Part shown: one piece after another, positions 42,651 to 52,108 of the stretch
Numbering within the stretch: position 1 is the stretch's first letter
How the letters are laid out: every line of letters starts with the position of its first letter
NCBI RefSeq assembly: GCF_017498545.1
Contig: NZ_CP071793.1
Coordinates: 7,682,256 to 7,746,255 of the forward strand
Direction: 5' to 3'
DNA from: Sulfidibacter corallicola
Lineage (GTDB): Bacteria; Acidobacteriota; Holophagae; Acanthopleuribacterales; Acanthopleuribacteraceae
DNA length: 64,000 nucleotides
The notes under the pieces: model-generated
Databases searched by the model: none
Told to the model about the DNA's origin: nothing
What the model saw: only the letters and a program-made list of their open reading frames with translations
Made by a program: the position numbers and the translations under genes

Positions 42651-43826
42651 ATGGCTAAACAGCAGCTCCCATCAACCCTTCTTTTCTTGACTCTCGATCC
42701 TAGGTCTTTTTATACCCCGGCATCAATAGCCGATCTTGCGGCAGGAAATCGAGATCGGATCAGGCGATTGCTGTGTAACTTTTCGCAAAAAAACAATTTT
42801 CCGGGGTTTGAAATCAGAAAAGGCAGATCACCAGAAGATTATCGAAGAGAGCAGCGGTCATCCTACGGAAAGATTGGCGATTTCATTGATACACAGAAAA
42901 TTTTGTATCGAGGTCGCGAGTTCTTGGGCTACTCAGGGGCTGTTTGGTGGGTTCAGTCGGGCCACGACGCTCTGAAGTGTGCTCTTTTTTGTTGTCTTGC
43001 AATCGATTACTGCGATTCGAATAGAGATTACGCTGCTGATGAGCTCTTGAACCTATTACCTTGCAACCCTTTTAAACCAAAAGAGTTAATGGCTTTAACC
43101 AAACAGCTCGGCAATTTTTTGAAGTTCCATGGCTATGTTGAAACATCGGTCTCAGGTCAGGGCTGGAAATCCATGGTGGGCCAAATGCCCATCAAAATTG
43201 CCAAAGAATGGGCTTTAGGAACAGCGGATCTGTGTTCTTTCGTTCCTCCACCAACGGAGCTTCAGCAAGCCTTACGAAACAGCATCATTCAGCAAGCGCC
43301 GCTGGATGTCCCTTTGGTTTCTGATTCTCCATCCACCGCACAAGTCGAGGGAGGCAAACCTGATCACCAGTTTGACCAGGGCCTTCCATGTTCACAGACT
43401 TTTAAAGTGCTAAATAAAAAGCATTCTGGGATTCCTTCTGAAAGTCGACAAGAGACGATCATAGGTCGCCGAGATCTACGAAAATGGAAAAAGGTCACTC
43501 TATGGTGTCTAGCTATCTTTAAGCCTACCAAGGGGCCTCAAAGCAATAGAAAGCGGGTCAGATCGGCATCCTTCATCGCCTTGCTTCTCATAATCAACCT
43601 GTTTCCTCAACTGACCGAAACAGAAAAACATACCCACTCAAGCAATGCAGGTGGTGATATGGTGTCGAACAGCCCCTTTTTCGAGATCGATCAAGTGAAA
43701 ATTCCGCCTTCTTCGATTCCTCGCCGGGGAGCAGATCACCAAGAAAACCCAGAAACACCCAATGCAGACGAATATTCCTGGGTTGATTTGTGCGTCAACA
43801 AAGAGCTTTCAAACCCTACGCTTTAG
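42651..43826 (+). CDS. Membrane-anchored member of the local paralogous family
   Basis: 391 residues, ATG 42651 with a poor Shine-Dalgarno. The N-terminus (LLFLTLDPRSFYTPASIADL; RIRRLLCNFSQKNNFP) matches the signature of the small proteins at 13828 and 14257. A second, weaker copy of the same layout lies at about residues 120-190 (NRDYAADELLNLLP; LTKQLGNFLKFHGY). A Ser/Gln-rich linker leads to one hydrophobic segment near 305-320 (ASFIALLLIINLFPQL), then about 70 hydrophilic residues. This order (paired putative DNA-binding domains, TM, short outer part) recalls ToxR/CadC-type membrane regulators, though the domains are not the same family. No kinase or response-regulator motifs are seen. Confidence 0.6.
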   Translation: MAKQQLPSTLLFLTLDPRSFYTPASIADLAAGNRDRIRRLLCNFSQKNNFPGFEIRKGRSPEDYRREQRSSYGKIGDFIDTQKILYRGREFLGYSGAVWWVQSGHDALKCALFCCLAIDYCDSNRDYAADELLNLLPCNPFKPKELMALTKQLGNFLKFHGYVETSVSGQGWKSMVGQMPIKIAKEWALGTADLCSFVPPPTELQQALRNSIIQQAPLDVPLVSDSPSTAQVEGGKPDHQFDQGLPCSQTFKVLNKKHSGIPSESRQETIIGRRDLRKWKKVTLWCLAIFKPTKGPQSNRKRVRSASFIALLLIINLFPQLTETEKHTHSSNAGGDMVSNSPFFEIDQVKIPPSSIPRRGADHQENPETPNADEYSWVDLCVNKELSNPTL

Positions 43827-43834
43827 TGGTCGTT

Positions 43835-44062
43835 TTATGGGAATTCGATAGGTGGATCTACGGGGGGGTCTAGTGGATTTTTCGGGTTGTTCGACTCGAG
43901 GGTACCGTTTTCTTGAGCCAATTTGATTGCTTCAGGACTAATGGTCGCAGAATCTAGATCAGAAAAACGAGTCTGATTTGCTGAAAACTCGGCGATGTTA
44001 TCTGGTTGAGTTTTGGAAAGAGCATTTATTCCAAAACTGTTTCCTAAACCTTGTATTTGCAA
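43835..44062 (-). CDS. Small unknown protein (75 aa), TTG start
   Basis: TTG 44060-44062 is preceded by GGAGGAA. The product (MQIQGLGNSFGINALSKTQP; ISPEAIKLAQENG; Pro-rich end PLDPPVDPPIEFP) is polar with no Cys. It lies 19 nt after the stop of the TPR gene, so the two probably form an operon. The SPEAIKLAQE pattern recalls small anti-sigma or flagellar-type peptides, but I cannot place it. Confidence 0.5.
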   Translation of the reverse strand: MQIQGLGNSFGINALSKTQPDNIAEFSANQTRFSDLDSATISPEAIKLAQENGTLESNNPKNPLDPPVDPPIEFP

Positions 44063-44081
44063 AGAGTTCCTCCGGCAGCGG

Positions 44082-45110
44082 TCAATATTTTGGTTCTACG
44101 CAATCCCAATTCAGGGCTTCTTCAAGATTAGATAATACGTAGATCAAGCCGGTTTTTTCAATATGCTCCCTCACGCGATCTTCATGAGTGCTGAAATCTG
44201 TCCCCTTGCATTTTTTGATGTAAATCCAGTTTATTTCCTGAATGATATGCTTTCCGTCTAGCCCCAAAGTTGACGCAATCTTTTGCGCTTCTAGATTCAA
44301 CCGTTCCGCTTCACCAATTTGACCAAGGTGGATTTTGTAATAGGCTAGGGTTAAAAGAGATACTGCTAGGTTTTCCGCCTTGGCTTCCCCGGCTTCTCTG
44401 AAGTGTTGAATTTCCTTTTGGCAAAATGCGATGGCTGCCTTGATATTGCCTTGAGCATAACTAACACGAGCTTTGAAGTGAAAGAAATCACCCTCATTCG
44501 GAATTGCGTCGCCCGCTAGAGCGTCTATCGCGAGGTCCAAAAAGCGCTCCGCATCTCTCGGTTGCCGGTCATGCAAGTACGCTGAACAGAGAAGCAGGTA
44601 ACACCGATGGGCCATTGGCCTATATCCCAGAATGACGTAAACATCGGCTGCGGAGTGAAGCATTTCCTTGGATTTCTCAAGGTCACCTTGCTTCAGGTGT
44701 ACTCTTCCCAAGAGGTTGAGTGTAGTTGCGCGCAAAAATTGATTTTCCGGATACGAATCCAAAATGTATTCACATTTTTGGATTGGTGAGTCGGATTTTC
44801 CCTGGCTGTGTTCCGCCCAAGCGATGCCAAGTAGGTAAAAATGACTCCCTGTCTCGCGAAGGAGCTTACGAAATTTTTCCTCGGCAGCTTCAAATCCAAT
44901 GGTGTTCGCATCTTGAATGATCTTAAGGAATATCTGCTCGGAATTGGTAGGAGGCTCCATGCGGGGAGGTGACGGAAGTTCGGATTCGAAAACCCCTGCC
45001 GAAATAGGTTGTTGGATTTCCTCTCGTAAATTCCTGTTGTCAATGTACAGCAAGGTTGTCATTGCAGAAAGAATTACCAGCAATACTCCCAATACGATGT
45101 GGCTCTTCAT
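44082..45110 (-). CDS. Membrane-anchored TPR protein
   Basis: 342 residues. I prefer ATG 45108-45110 (MKSHIVLGVLLVILSAMTTL) over an upstream start 54 nt earlier, because AGGAG sits correctly and the hydrophobic segment then begins at residue 4. One TM (about 4-22) is followed by a Pro-rich linker and then six or more TPR-like helical pairs (NQFLRATTLNLLGRVHLKQG; YRPMAHRCYLLLCSAYLHDR; AENLAVSLLTLAYYKIHLGQ). TPRs bind partner proteins; the domain would face the periplasm or cytoplasm depending on TM orientation. A small gene follows 19 nt downstream. Partner unknown. Confidence 0.7.
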   Translation of the reverse strand: MKSHIVLGVLLVILSAMTTLLYIDNRNLREEIQQPISAGVFESELPSPPRMEPPTNSEQIFLKIIQDANTIGFEAAEEKFRKLLRETGSHFYLLGIAWAEHSQGKSDSPIQKCEYILDSYPENQFLRATTLNLLGRVHLKQGDLEKSKEMLHSAADVYVILGYRPMAHRCYLLLCSAYLHDRQPRDAERFLDLAIDALAGDAIPNEGDFFHFKARVSYAQGNIKAAIAFCQKEIQHFREAGEAKAENLAVSLLTLAYYKIHLGQIGEAERLNLEAQKIASTLGLDGKHIIQEINWIYIKKCKGTDFSTHEDRVREHIEKTGLIYVLSNLEEALNWDCVEPKY

Positions 45111-46481
45111 TTCCCCAAGCTCCTGCTTGATACAAAAAAGAATTGGATATTCATACCCTATCAAGAGTGCTTTTTCAAGGATTCGCCAGTTTTCATCGCA
45201 GGTGATGCGCTTTCTAAAGAGAGTTTTATGCCAAGTTCGTCACACAGTTAGTATTGACCTCCATTTTTGCTCGGTGACCTCCATTCTTCCACTTGACATC
45301 CATATCTAACCGAAGATTGCCCTCTATCAAAACCTTGGCAAGGAGGCCCACCCGAGGTTTACTCACACTCACCTTGTCGGCGGCGCGGTAAGTTCCGAAA
45401 ACGGCTCAATCGGTTACCGAACCTAAGACGGGGCTTCTTCAACCGCCTCGTGTCCCGAATGGACCGTTCCCAAAGGACACCCCATTTGGGGCATGAGGCA
45501 CCCAGGTTCAACCAGAAAAATGAGTGTCCAATATCATTTACCCATAATCAATTCGGTTTCGAAAACTTGCCGGCACCCTGGCCGCAAAAACTCCTCCATG
45601 CCAACGCGTCCTTTACCGATGCGGCCTAAGGGTTCGGCCCTAACCCTCGTAAACCCAATTCACTATGGGTAAGATCAAGGAGTCAAAACTGATCTTCCCC
45701 ATGCATCAATTTTCCGAAATGGTATTGCCACCTTTTTGTGGTCTCTTCTCCTCAGATTGAAGCGAGTCGTGGTTGCTGATACATCGTGGTTGGCAACAGC
45801 TCCCATGGGTCCACCATGTGCCGGGAGGGCAGTCTGAACCTTCAATGCCTTTTCCAGCCAGCGATCATGGCTCGTTTCCTTTCCACCAGCCTATTCTGGT
45901 GGTGTCATTCAGCCCTCTCGACCTTTTCCCTCCACAGTTGTCGACGACCTTGACCAGCCGAGAAAATGCCCGGCACACCCTACGGTATCTCGGTTTGGCT
46001 TCGGCAAACGGGATGGATGCGGTTTCTCGGACCCGTTGTTAGCAATCAGTTTGCTTCGTCCACCACAACGAATCAGGAATAAAACCGATTGCGTGACTCT
46101 TGGCCTTTGCGGCAGCCGTTTGACTGTGTCCATCCCACCTCTCACCGTATTGCCGCGGTGATGCCCTGTCCTCTCAGATTCTCGGTAGAGAAATGACCCC
46201 CGTCCCATGAACAGTGAGGTTCCTTTTGTCAGGCCTCGGTTGAGCAATGGACCCGGGACATCGCTACCGCGAATACCCTCTCACGCCATTGAGTAGAGAC
46301 TTGGAGCTTTTACCGTCGAGGTCCCGAGCAGGTGCCATTCCTGAGCGGTTTTGGGGTGAATTCCATCGTTTGCCTGCTCAATGGCGGCGAGCTGCGTTCG
46401 GAATCCACGATAGCTGATTCTCACCTCAGGGGAGGTTTTGTCACGGTAGGGGATGACTCACTTGGTTCTTCGAACCGGGCT
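45111..46481. other. Very long gene-free stretch
   Basis: About 1.37 kb between a leftward TPR gene and a rightward phosphatase gene, with no supported gene. Visible structures are CCCC-ATTT-GGGG (about 45480-45491), AGGGTT/AACCCT (about 45631-45650) and GGTTC/GAACC (about 46463-46475). Open frames at 45773 and 45909 lack ribosome-binding sites. An unrecognised RNA gene or a long 5-prime UTR is possible. Confidence 0.4.
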
Positions 46482-46542
46482 GGGTCACGACCCTCATGCC
46501 TGGAGTCAAGGGGCCCGAGCCGTCCCCTCCGTGACCCTTTTT
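46482..46542 (+). terminator. Nested hairpin with T-run 26 nt before the PP2C gene
   Basis: GGGTCACG (46482-46489) pairs with CGTGACCC (46530-46537), enclosing a GGGG/CCCC inner stem, then TTTTT. The shape is that of an intrinsic terminator placed directly before the phosphatase start (46568), so it is either the end of an upstream transcript or a leader attenuator. Confidence 0.5.
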
Positions 46543-46567
46543 CATCATTTTCGATTGGAATGGATTT

Positions 46568-47434
46568 ATGACTCTATTCAAAAAATGGTTCGCTGGCGTA
46601 CCCGATGCACTCCGATCCGCAATCCGACGGATCGGCGGACTGCCTTTCGCTTCCGCACCACTGAACGTGGACATTGCGGGGGACTCCCACATCGGCAAGC
46701 GCCGGAAATCCAACCAAGACGCCTTTTGGCACGACCCCATCCTTCGAGCCTTCGCTGTTGCCGACGGCATGGGTGGTGAAAACGCTGGCGAGGTGGCCAG
46801 TGCCCAAGCCATCCAGCATGTTGCCAGGCTTCTAGGCCAAGCCTTTCGGGAGGAAGGATGGATTTGGCCCGAAACCTGGCCCAAGGCTTCGTCTGATCCA
46901 AACCAAGGCCCGGAATCTACCCTTCTGAGGTATGTCACGCTTCTAGCCCATGAAGCGATTCTCCGAGCTTCCCGAGAAACCCGTGCTTGGCGCGGTATGG
47001 GAACGACGCTAACGATCGGAATCATCAGCGGCACTTCTCTTTTTCTGAGCCACGCCGGAGACTCTCGGGTGTACCTGCTTCGACGAGGGCAGTGGCGCCA
47101 ACTTACCCGAGACCAGACTCGTGCCCAGCAGCTCATGGATGCTCGAATCGTGACCGTAGAGGTGGATCCTCGCCACCCGACCCACAGTCAGCTCGTCTCC
47201 TGCGTGGGAGGCACGAACTTAGAGATCCAAAGCCACCAAGAGTCGGTCGAACGCGGTGATCGCATCCTGTTTTGCACGGACGGCGTCTATCGGCCGATCC
47301 CGGCCGAGCGTCTGCCTCAGACTGTGGGCCAGCAAGATTTTCCGCTCGACAAAATCGTGGCTCAAATGATTGATGATGCCAATTCCCGAGGCGGACCCGA
47401 TAACATCACCGCCTTGCTGGTGGAGGTGTTGTGA
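46568..47434 (+). CDS. PP2C-type Ser/Thr protein phosphatase
   Basis: 288 residues, ATG 46568. All main PPM/PP2C motifs are present: RRKSNQDAFW (metal-binding Asp), VADGMGGENAG, GMGTTLTIG, LSHAGDSRVYLLR, LTRDQT, ILFCTDGVYR and GGPDNITALLVEV. The metal-binding aspartates (D in NQD, D in DGMGG, D in CTDG, D in PDN) are all there, so it should be active with Mn/Mg. A short N-terminal extension of about 35 residues precedes the domain. Such phosphatases oppose Hanks-type kinases, for example PppA in T6SS control or PrpC/Stp; no kinase gene is within the window. The gene is preceded by a terminator-like hairpin and is followed 415 nt later by an exported-protein operon, so its partner cannot be deduced. 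Confidence 0.92.
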   Translation: MTLFKKWFAGVPDALRSAIRRIGGLPFASAPLNVDIAGDSHIGKRRKSNQDAFWHDPILRAFAVADGMGGENAGEVASAQAIQHVARLLGQAFREEGWIWPETWPKASSDPNQGPESTLLRYVTLLAHEAILRASRETRAWRGMGTTLTIGIISGTSLFLSHAGDSRVYLLRRGQWRQLTRDQTRAQQLMDARIVTVEVDPRHPTHSQLVSCVGGTNLEIQSHQESVERGDRILFCTDGVYRPIPAERLPQTVGQQDFPLDKIVAQMIDDANSRGGPDNITALLVEVL

Positions 47435-47849
47435 TGAAGCCGAAAAAACCTGAGCTCAAAGCCAGTCGACCATATTTCTGCCGCAAGACAGGGGCTGTCC
47501 TTGCGGCCTGTTAGGATGCCTAGCACTCCTGGTCAACATGGGGCAAGGTTAATCCCCGTAAATCCTTTGTAACAGGTGATAGGAGCCCGCTTCAATCAAC
47601 GCCTACCGAATATAGACCTTCCTGATTGATACCCGTTCTTCTGCCCTCAACTTCCTTCGCTCACCAGGCATAAGGCACTCGTTGCCCAGTATCACACAAG
47701 GACCCGATGACCCAACCGTCAACCCATCTCGGACGGCTTGGTCGGCGTGTGCCTCGGTATGCCAACATCCCGCCCTTCCCGCCAACACGCTCGAAATACG
47801 GCCCTTAACTCCTTCATCCATTTCATGAATTTCTCTGGAGTTTGACATC
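47435..47849. other. Gene-free stretch with imperfect hairpin
   Basis: It contains GCCGCAAGACA (47480-47490)/TGTCCTTGCGGC (47496-47507), an 11-bp stem with one bulge and no T-run, then promoter space for the exported operon. A minus-strand frame at 47603-47851 overlaps the next start and is not called. Confidence 0.4.
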
Positions 47850-50800
47850 ATGTCTGCAATTCCGATTCATCGACCCCAGCAACCCGGCTTTGCATGGCTG
47901 CTCGCCCTGCCGGTGCTGGTCGCCCTTTTGGCATTTCCCACACAAGCCCAAACACCGCCCGTCGACGCAGAACCCGGGTCGGCTCATTTCCTGGTCAGCG
48001 ACGGTCGCGGTCTCTTCAGCGCCTTCGACCAGGAAGCTCTTCAGTACCAGACGCGGGACCTCCGCCTACATCCCACCGAAACGACCATTCCGCGTGCCAT
48101 GGCGATCTCGCCCGATGGCCGCCACCTCGCGGTTGTCAGCGGATTCAGGCACTACCTGACCATTATCGACCGCGAATCCTGGCAGGTGACCAAACGGTTT
48201 CTTCTCGATCAGGAAGGCCTCGCGGTGGGCTGGTCCGCTGACAGTCAGCGGGTGTTCGCCACCACCGATGACGCCTGGCGCGTCAAAGCCAAGCTCTACC
48301 ACTACCGCCTCAGCGACACCTACCCGCGCAAGCTCGATTTGGACCTGGATCAACCCAGCCGCATGGTCAGCTCACCAGATAATCGGACCCTCGCGATCAT
48401 TGACGGCGCCTCCAATGGCAAGGTGACCCTGTTCGATCTGGAAAGCGATACGGTTTCGGCGACGGTCAATGTGGGGCACCATCCCCGTTCGCCGGTGTTC
48501 TCGCTGGACGGGAGCCGTCTGTATATCGCCAACCACGGCTCCAGCACCCAACCGGACACTACGATTTCGGTTATCGAGGTGACCGACACGCCAACCGTGG
48601 CGGCCGAAATCGAAGTCGGCGACAACCCGACCAGCCTGGCGCTGTCCCCCGACGGACGGTGGCTGGCCCTGGGCGTATACAAGCCGTGGAGCTCCGCGTC
48701 GAAACGTCGACTTCTGGCCTTCGTGGATACCCAAACCCACACACTGCTGCCCGATCACCATCAGATTTCCTCCGCCCCCAACACCCTCGCATGGACCAAG
48801 GGCAGGCTGGGCCTGTGGGCCGCCTTCGACGGCGATGTACGCCGTTTCGACCTTGAGTTGCTGGATCAGGACGATGAACCTCGAATGGTCGTCCAGTCCT
48901 ATGACGCGATGCTCGGCCGCAATGGCCTCGCCCTTTATCGCGACCAGTTGCAAACACCCGACGCCCAGTACAGCGCGGTCATGGCGCCTGGCAAGGACAA
49001 GGTCTTCGCGTTCGACATCGCCAACCTGAACACCGAGCGCGCCCTGAACGTCGGCAACAAGCCTGTGGCCATGGTGCCCGGCCCCGATAGCCGATTCGTC
49101 TACGTCGCCGTGGCCAACACCAACGACGAAGCACAGAACTACATCCGCGAAATCGACTTGGCGTTCATGCGCGACATCCAGGAACGCGGTTTCGAGCGCG
49201 CCGAAGGCGATCCGGCTTGGATGCCCGACGGCGACACGGTGTGGTTTACCGACAGCAACCGCGGCATTTGGTCGACCAAGGCCAGCAACCTGTGTGTGAC
49301 GGACGTGATCCCCAGCGCGACCCAATTCCAAGACATCGCCATCAGCCCAGACGGGACAACTCTCGCTGCTGTGCGCATGGGTTCGTCGCGGGTCAGCCTC
49401 TACGACCTCGACACCAAGGCCAAAATCACCGACATCACGGCGGGTTCGCAGTTGTCGGACGTGGCGTACACCGAGGACGGTTCGCGGTTGATCGCCACGA
49501 GCTACGCTTTCAATCGCGTGTACCAGATTGACACCACCACCAACCGCGTCGTCCTGACCGCCACGGTGGGCCGCAACCCCGACTCGGTGGTGGTCCACCA
49601 GGGCTTCGCCTACACCACCAACTATCGCGGCAACTCGGTCAGCGCCGTCGAGTTGGGTACGCGGAACCGGCCGATCACCATCGATCTCGGCAACCGGCCG
49701 GCCACTCTCCACCTGAACGAAGCGACCCAGCAACTCTTCGTGCTGCACGCCAACCGCACCCAAATCAGCGTGATCGACCTGACCCGTCACGAGTTGGTGA
49801 CGACCTTGCGCCTGTCGCGCTTTTCGCCCAAGGTGGCGTTCAGTGCCGATGGATCGCTGTTGGCCGTCCCGGTGACGAGCCCCTACCAGGTCGCGGTATT
49901 CGACACCGCCAGCCTGACCCAGGTCGCCACGATCTCCGTGCCAAACTCACCGACCGCCGTGTGCTTTTCTCTCGATGGCGAACAGGTCCAAGTCCTGTCG
50001 AGCACAGCCAGGACACTTATGTCGTTCGACTTGGCCGACGGCTCGCAGGTCGGGAGTATTCCCGTTCAGGCGGGTGCCCGAAACCTGGTGGTTCGGCCTC
50101 GCCTCAAGCGCCAACCGCGACTTGCGTTCCCCGATCCGGGTTTCAAAGCCTACCTGGTGGCCCATTTCGACACGGACTGTGACGGCGAGTTGGACCAAAG
50201 CGAGGCCGAGGCGGTACGCGTGATCCGCTTGCCCGGCTCGATCGAAGAGCCTGGAACCGTGGCCGCTCTGACCGGCATCGAGGCGTTCAGCAACCTAGTG
50301 GCCCTGGACTGCCGAAACCAGGCCCTGACCACCTTGCCGACGCTGCCTCAAAACCTCCGCGAGTTGTGGTGCGATGGCAATCAGATCACCACCTTGCCGA
50401 ATCTGCCCGAGGGGCTGCAACTGCTGTCAGCCAACCAGAACGACCTGGCCGAGTTGCCGGAACTCCCCAACGGCCTGCTGGCCTTGATGGCAACCCATAA
50501 CCGTCTGGAGACACTGCCGCTCGAAACTGGCTTGGCGAGACTCCACATCCTCGATCTCGGCCACAACCCGCAACTGGATCTGACCGGATTGGTCTATCCC
50601 GAGCTTTGGTGGCTGGGGCTGAACGGGATGGAACTCGGCGCGTTCCCGGATCTCTCCGGCGTGCCTGAGTTGCGGTACCTCGACCTGGCGGACAACGTCA
50701 TCGAAGCCTTGCCGTCTGTGGACGAGTTGCCTGCGGAGTTGTTGATCGTGCTCGACCGGAACCCGGTCGCGGGGACGCTGTGCGACAGCGGCGACGACGT

Positions 50801-50930
50801 CGTCGTGGCCACCAACCAAGGCGCCTACTTGCCGAGCTGCGGGTTTTCCAAAGTGATCGGTCGCCTGGAACCTGCTGACCTCGCCCAGTTCCTGATCGGA
50901 TCGGAACTCAAGAAAGGGGAAGACCAATGA
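47850..50930 (+). CDS. Exported YncE-like beta-propeller protein with EF-hand and leucine-rich repeats
   Basis: 1,026 residues, ATG 47850 (GGAG 9 nt upstream). A long signal peptide (FAWLLALPVLVALLAFPTQA) ends near residue 34. Residues about 45-740 hold repeated YVTN/YncE-type blades (AISPDGRHLAVVSGFRHYLT; FSLDGSRLYIANHGSSTQPD; TSLALSPDGRWLALGVYKPW; FSADGSLLAVPVTSPYQVAV), probably two seven-bladed propellers. An EF-hand loop, DTDCDGELDQSEA, lies near 772. Residues about 800-1000 are leucine-rich repeats (ALTTLPTLPQNLRELWCDGN). It is a periplasmic or surface binding protein. Its stop overlaps the next start (ATGA), coupling it to the cohesin-like and Rhs genes. Confidence 0.85.
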   Translation: MSAIPIHRPQQPGFAWLLALPVLVALLAFPTQAQTPPVDAEPGSAHFLVSDGRGLFSAFDQEALQYQTRDLRLHPTETTIPRAMAISPDGRHLAVVSGFRHYLTIIDRESWQVTKRFLLDQEGLAVGWSADSQRVFATTDDAWRVKAKLYHYRLSDTYPRKLDLDLDQPSRMVSSPDNRTLAIIDGASNGKVTLFDLESDTVSATVNVGHHPRSPVFSLDGSRLYIANHGSSTQPDTTISVIEVTDTPTVAAEIEVGDNPTSLALSPDGRWLALGVYKPWSSASKRRLLAFVDTQTHTLLPDHHQISSAPNTLAWTKGRLGLWAAFDGDVRRFDLELLDQDDEPRMVVQSYDAMLGRNGLALYRDQLQTPDAQYSAVMAPGKDKVFAFDIANLNTERALNVGNKPVAMVPGPDSRFVYVAVANTNDEAQNYIREIDLAFMRDIQERGFERAEGDPAWMPDGDTVWFTDSNRGIWSTKASNLCVTDVIPSATQFQDIAISPDGTTLAAVRMGSSRVSLYDLDTKAKITDITAGSQLSDVAYTEDGSRLIATSYAFNRVYQIDTTTNRVVLTATVGRNPDSVVVHQGFAYTTNYRGNSVSAVELGTRNRPITIDLGNRPATLHLNEATQQLFVLHANRTQISVIDLTRHELVTTLRLSRFSPKVAFSADGSLLAVPVTSPYQVAVFDTASLTQVATISVPNSPTAVCFSLDGEQVQVLSSTARTLMSFDLADGSQVGSIPVQAGARNLVVRPRLKRQPRLAFPDPGFKAYLVAHFDTDCDGELDQSEAEAVRVIRLPGSIEEPGTVAALTGIEAFSNLVALDCRNQALTTLPTLPQNLRELWCDGNQITTLPNLPEGLQLLSANQNDLAELPELPNGLLALMATHNRLETLPLETGLARLHILDLGHNPQLDLTGLVYPELWWLGLNGMELGAFPDLSGVPELRYLDLADNVIEALPSVDELPAELLIVLDRNPVAGTLCDSGDDVVVATNQGAYLPSCGFSKVIGRLEPADLAQFLIGSELKKGEDQ

Positions 50931-52108
50931 GCCTCTATCGATATGTACTTTATGCTTTATGTGTGTGGCTTCCCGTGGGAGTCCATGCCGCCAATGACTT
51001 GACCCTTCGCATCAAGCCAGGCACCACCGGCTTGGATACGGCAACCGGCATCCTGCACACCGACCAACTGCCGCCAGGAAGCGAATTCAGGGTCCAGGTC
51101 CTGCCCGATGACATCTCGCGACCCGTCAGTGCGATCCAGTTCAGCCTGCGCTACCCGGCCCATTTGATTCTGGTGGACACCGGCCGCGAAGCCGTGGGCG
51201 ACCCGCCGGCGATCCTCGGCGCCGATGTCCCGACGGAACATGTGACATTGCTTCCGAAATCTCGCGATGGCCGCTTCTCGTCGGAAGGCATCGACAACGA
51301 TCAAGGGACATGGACCTCGGCCTTGGTGATCGCCGATTTCGACAGCTTCCTCGAGCCATCGAGCCAGGTCCGGATTATCGCCGAGCTGCGGTTCAAGCTG
51401 GGCAACGGCGAGACACCGACTTGCGCCACCGAGGAAACTGAAATCGAACTCGTCACCTGCGATCCGGGTGAACGCATGGATTGCAGCCTGGTTGTCGACG
51501 GGCAGGGCCGGTTCATGTACAGCACCACATCGGCGGCAAAGCGAACTGTGACACTCCGCCATCAGGGTGCCGCGCAGAAGGGGAACTTAACGCGCTACCT
51601 GCCAGGCGGCGATGACCGTGTGGTCGACGCCGACGATTTCGCTGTCTTGCTGCGCTGTGTGCTGACGGGTCAGAACCGCTGTGGCCTGGCCGATCTGGAC
51701 GAGACCACTTACGCTCAGGTTACCGACCTGAACTGTTCGGGCACCACCGACTTGGCTGACGTTTCCGCCTTGCTCGATCTCCTCTCGAAAACCGCGACGA
51801 CTGCTGGAAAGAGAGCCACCGATGTTGGCCATGTCGCGGTATTCGTGTTGCCCGATGGCGGCCCAAGTGAACCTCTCGACCTGCTGGATGAAGCGGCTCG
51901 CGCGGCGGGTTGGCGGGTGGCCACCCCTCCCGGCCCCCAGGGACCGCCACGGTTGATCGTGTTTCAGGCGGATGGTCTCGACCTGAGGTTCCCCGCTCTT
52001 TCGTGGGGCGAAGCCGAGCCTGACCGCGTGATCTTCCTCGGGTCGGCCTCGCCTTCAATCCGAAATGACCTGCCGGCACTGCCTTCCCAAGAGGAGGTGA
52101 AGCGATGA
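50927..52108 (+). CDS. Exported cohesin-like/dockerin protein
   Basis: 393 residues. The signal peptide is residues 1-21 (YVLYALCVWLPVGVHA). The next 190 residues have the beta-sandwich pattern of cohesin/CBM-type modules (LTLRIKPGTTGLD; VSAIQFSLRYPAHLILVDTG; GTWTSALVIADFD; RIIAELRFKL). Residues about 226-290 are a dockerin pair: GGDDRVVDADDFAVLLRCVL and DLNCSGTTDLADVSALLDLL, with Asp/Asn calcium ligands. The last 100 residues are unassigned. Cohesin and dockerin modules bind each other with calcium in extracellular complexes. The Rhs protein encoded next, with overlapping stop and start, also holds a dockerin pair, so the three exported proteins of this operon may assemble. Confidence 0.75.
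   Translation: MSLYRYVLYALCVWLPVGVHAANDLTLRIKPGTTGLDTATGILHTDQLPPGSEFRVQVLPDDISRPVSAIQFSLRYPAHLILVDTGREAVGDPPAILGADVPTEHVTLLPKSRDGRFSSEGIDNDQGTWTSALVIADFDSFLEPSSQVRIIAELRFKLGNGETPTCATEETEIELVTCDPGERMDCSLVVDGQGRFMYSTTSAAKRTVTLRHQGAAQKGNLTRYLPGGDDRVVDADDFAVLLRCVLTGQNRCGLADLDETTYAQVTDLNCSGTTDLADVSALLDLLSKTATTAGKRATDVGHVAVFVLPDGGPSEPLDLLDEAARAAGWRVATPPGPQGPPRLIVFQADGLDLRFPALSWGEAEPDRVIFLGSASPSIRNDLPALPSQEEVKR

Noticed and set aside
46568-47434. Linking the PP2C phosphatase to a T6SS that would fire the Rhs toxins
   Set aside because: No T6SS structural, kinase or FHA genes are in the window, and both Rhs proteins have Sec signal peptides.
48372-49790. 472-codon minus-strand frame opposite the beta-propeller gene
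   Set aside because: Shadow of a high-GC3 gene; no start signal and no recognisable product.
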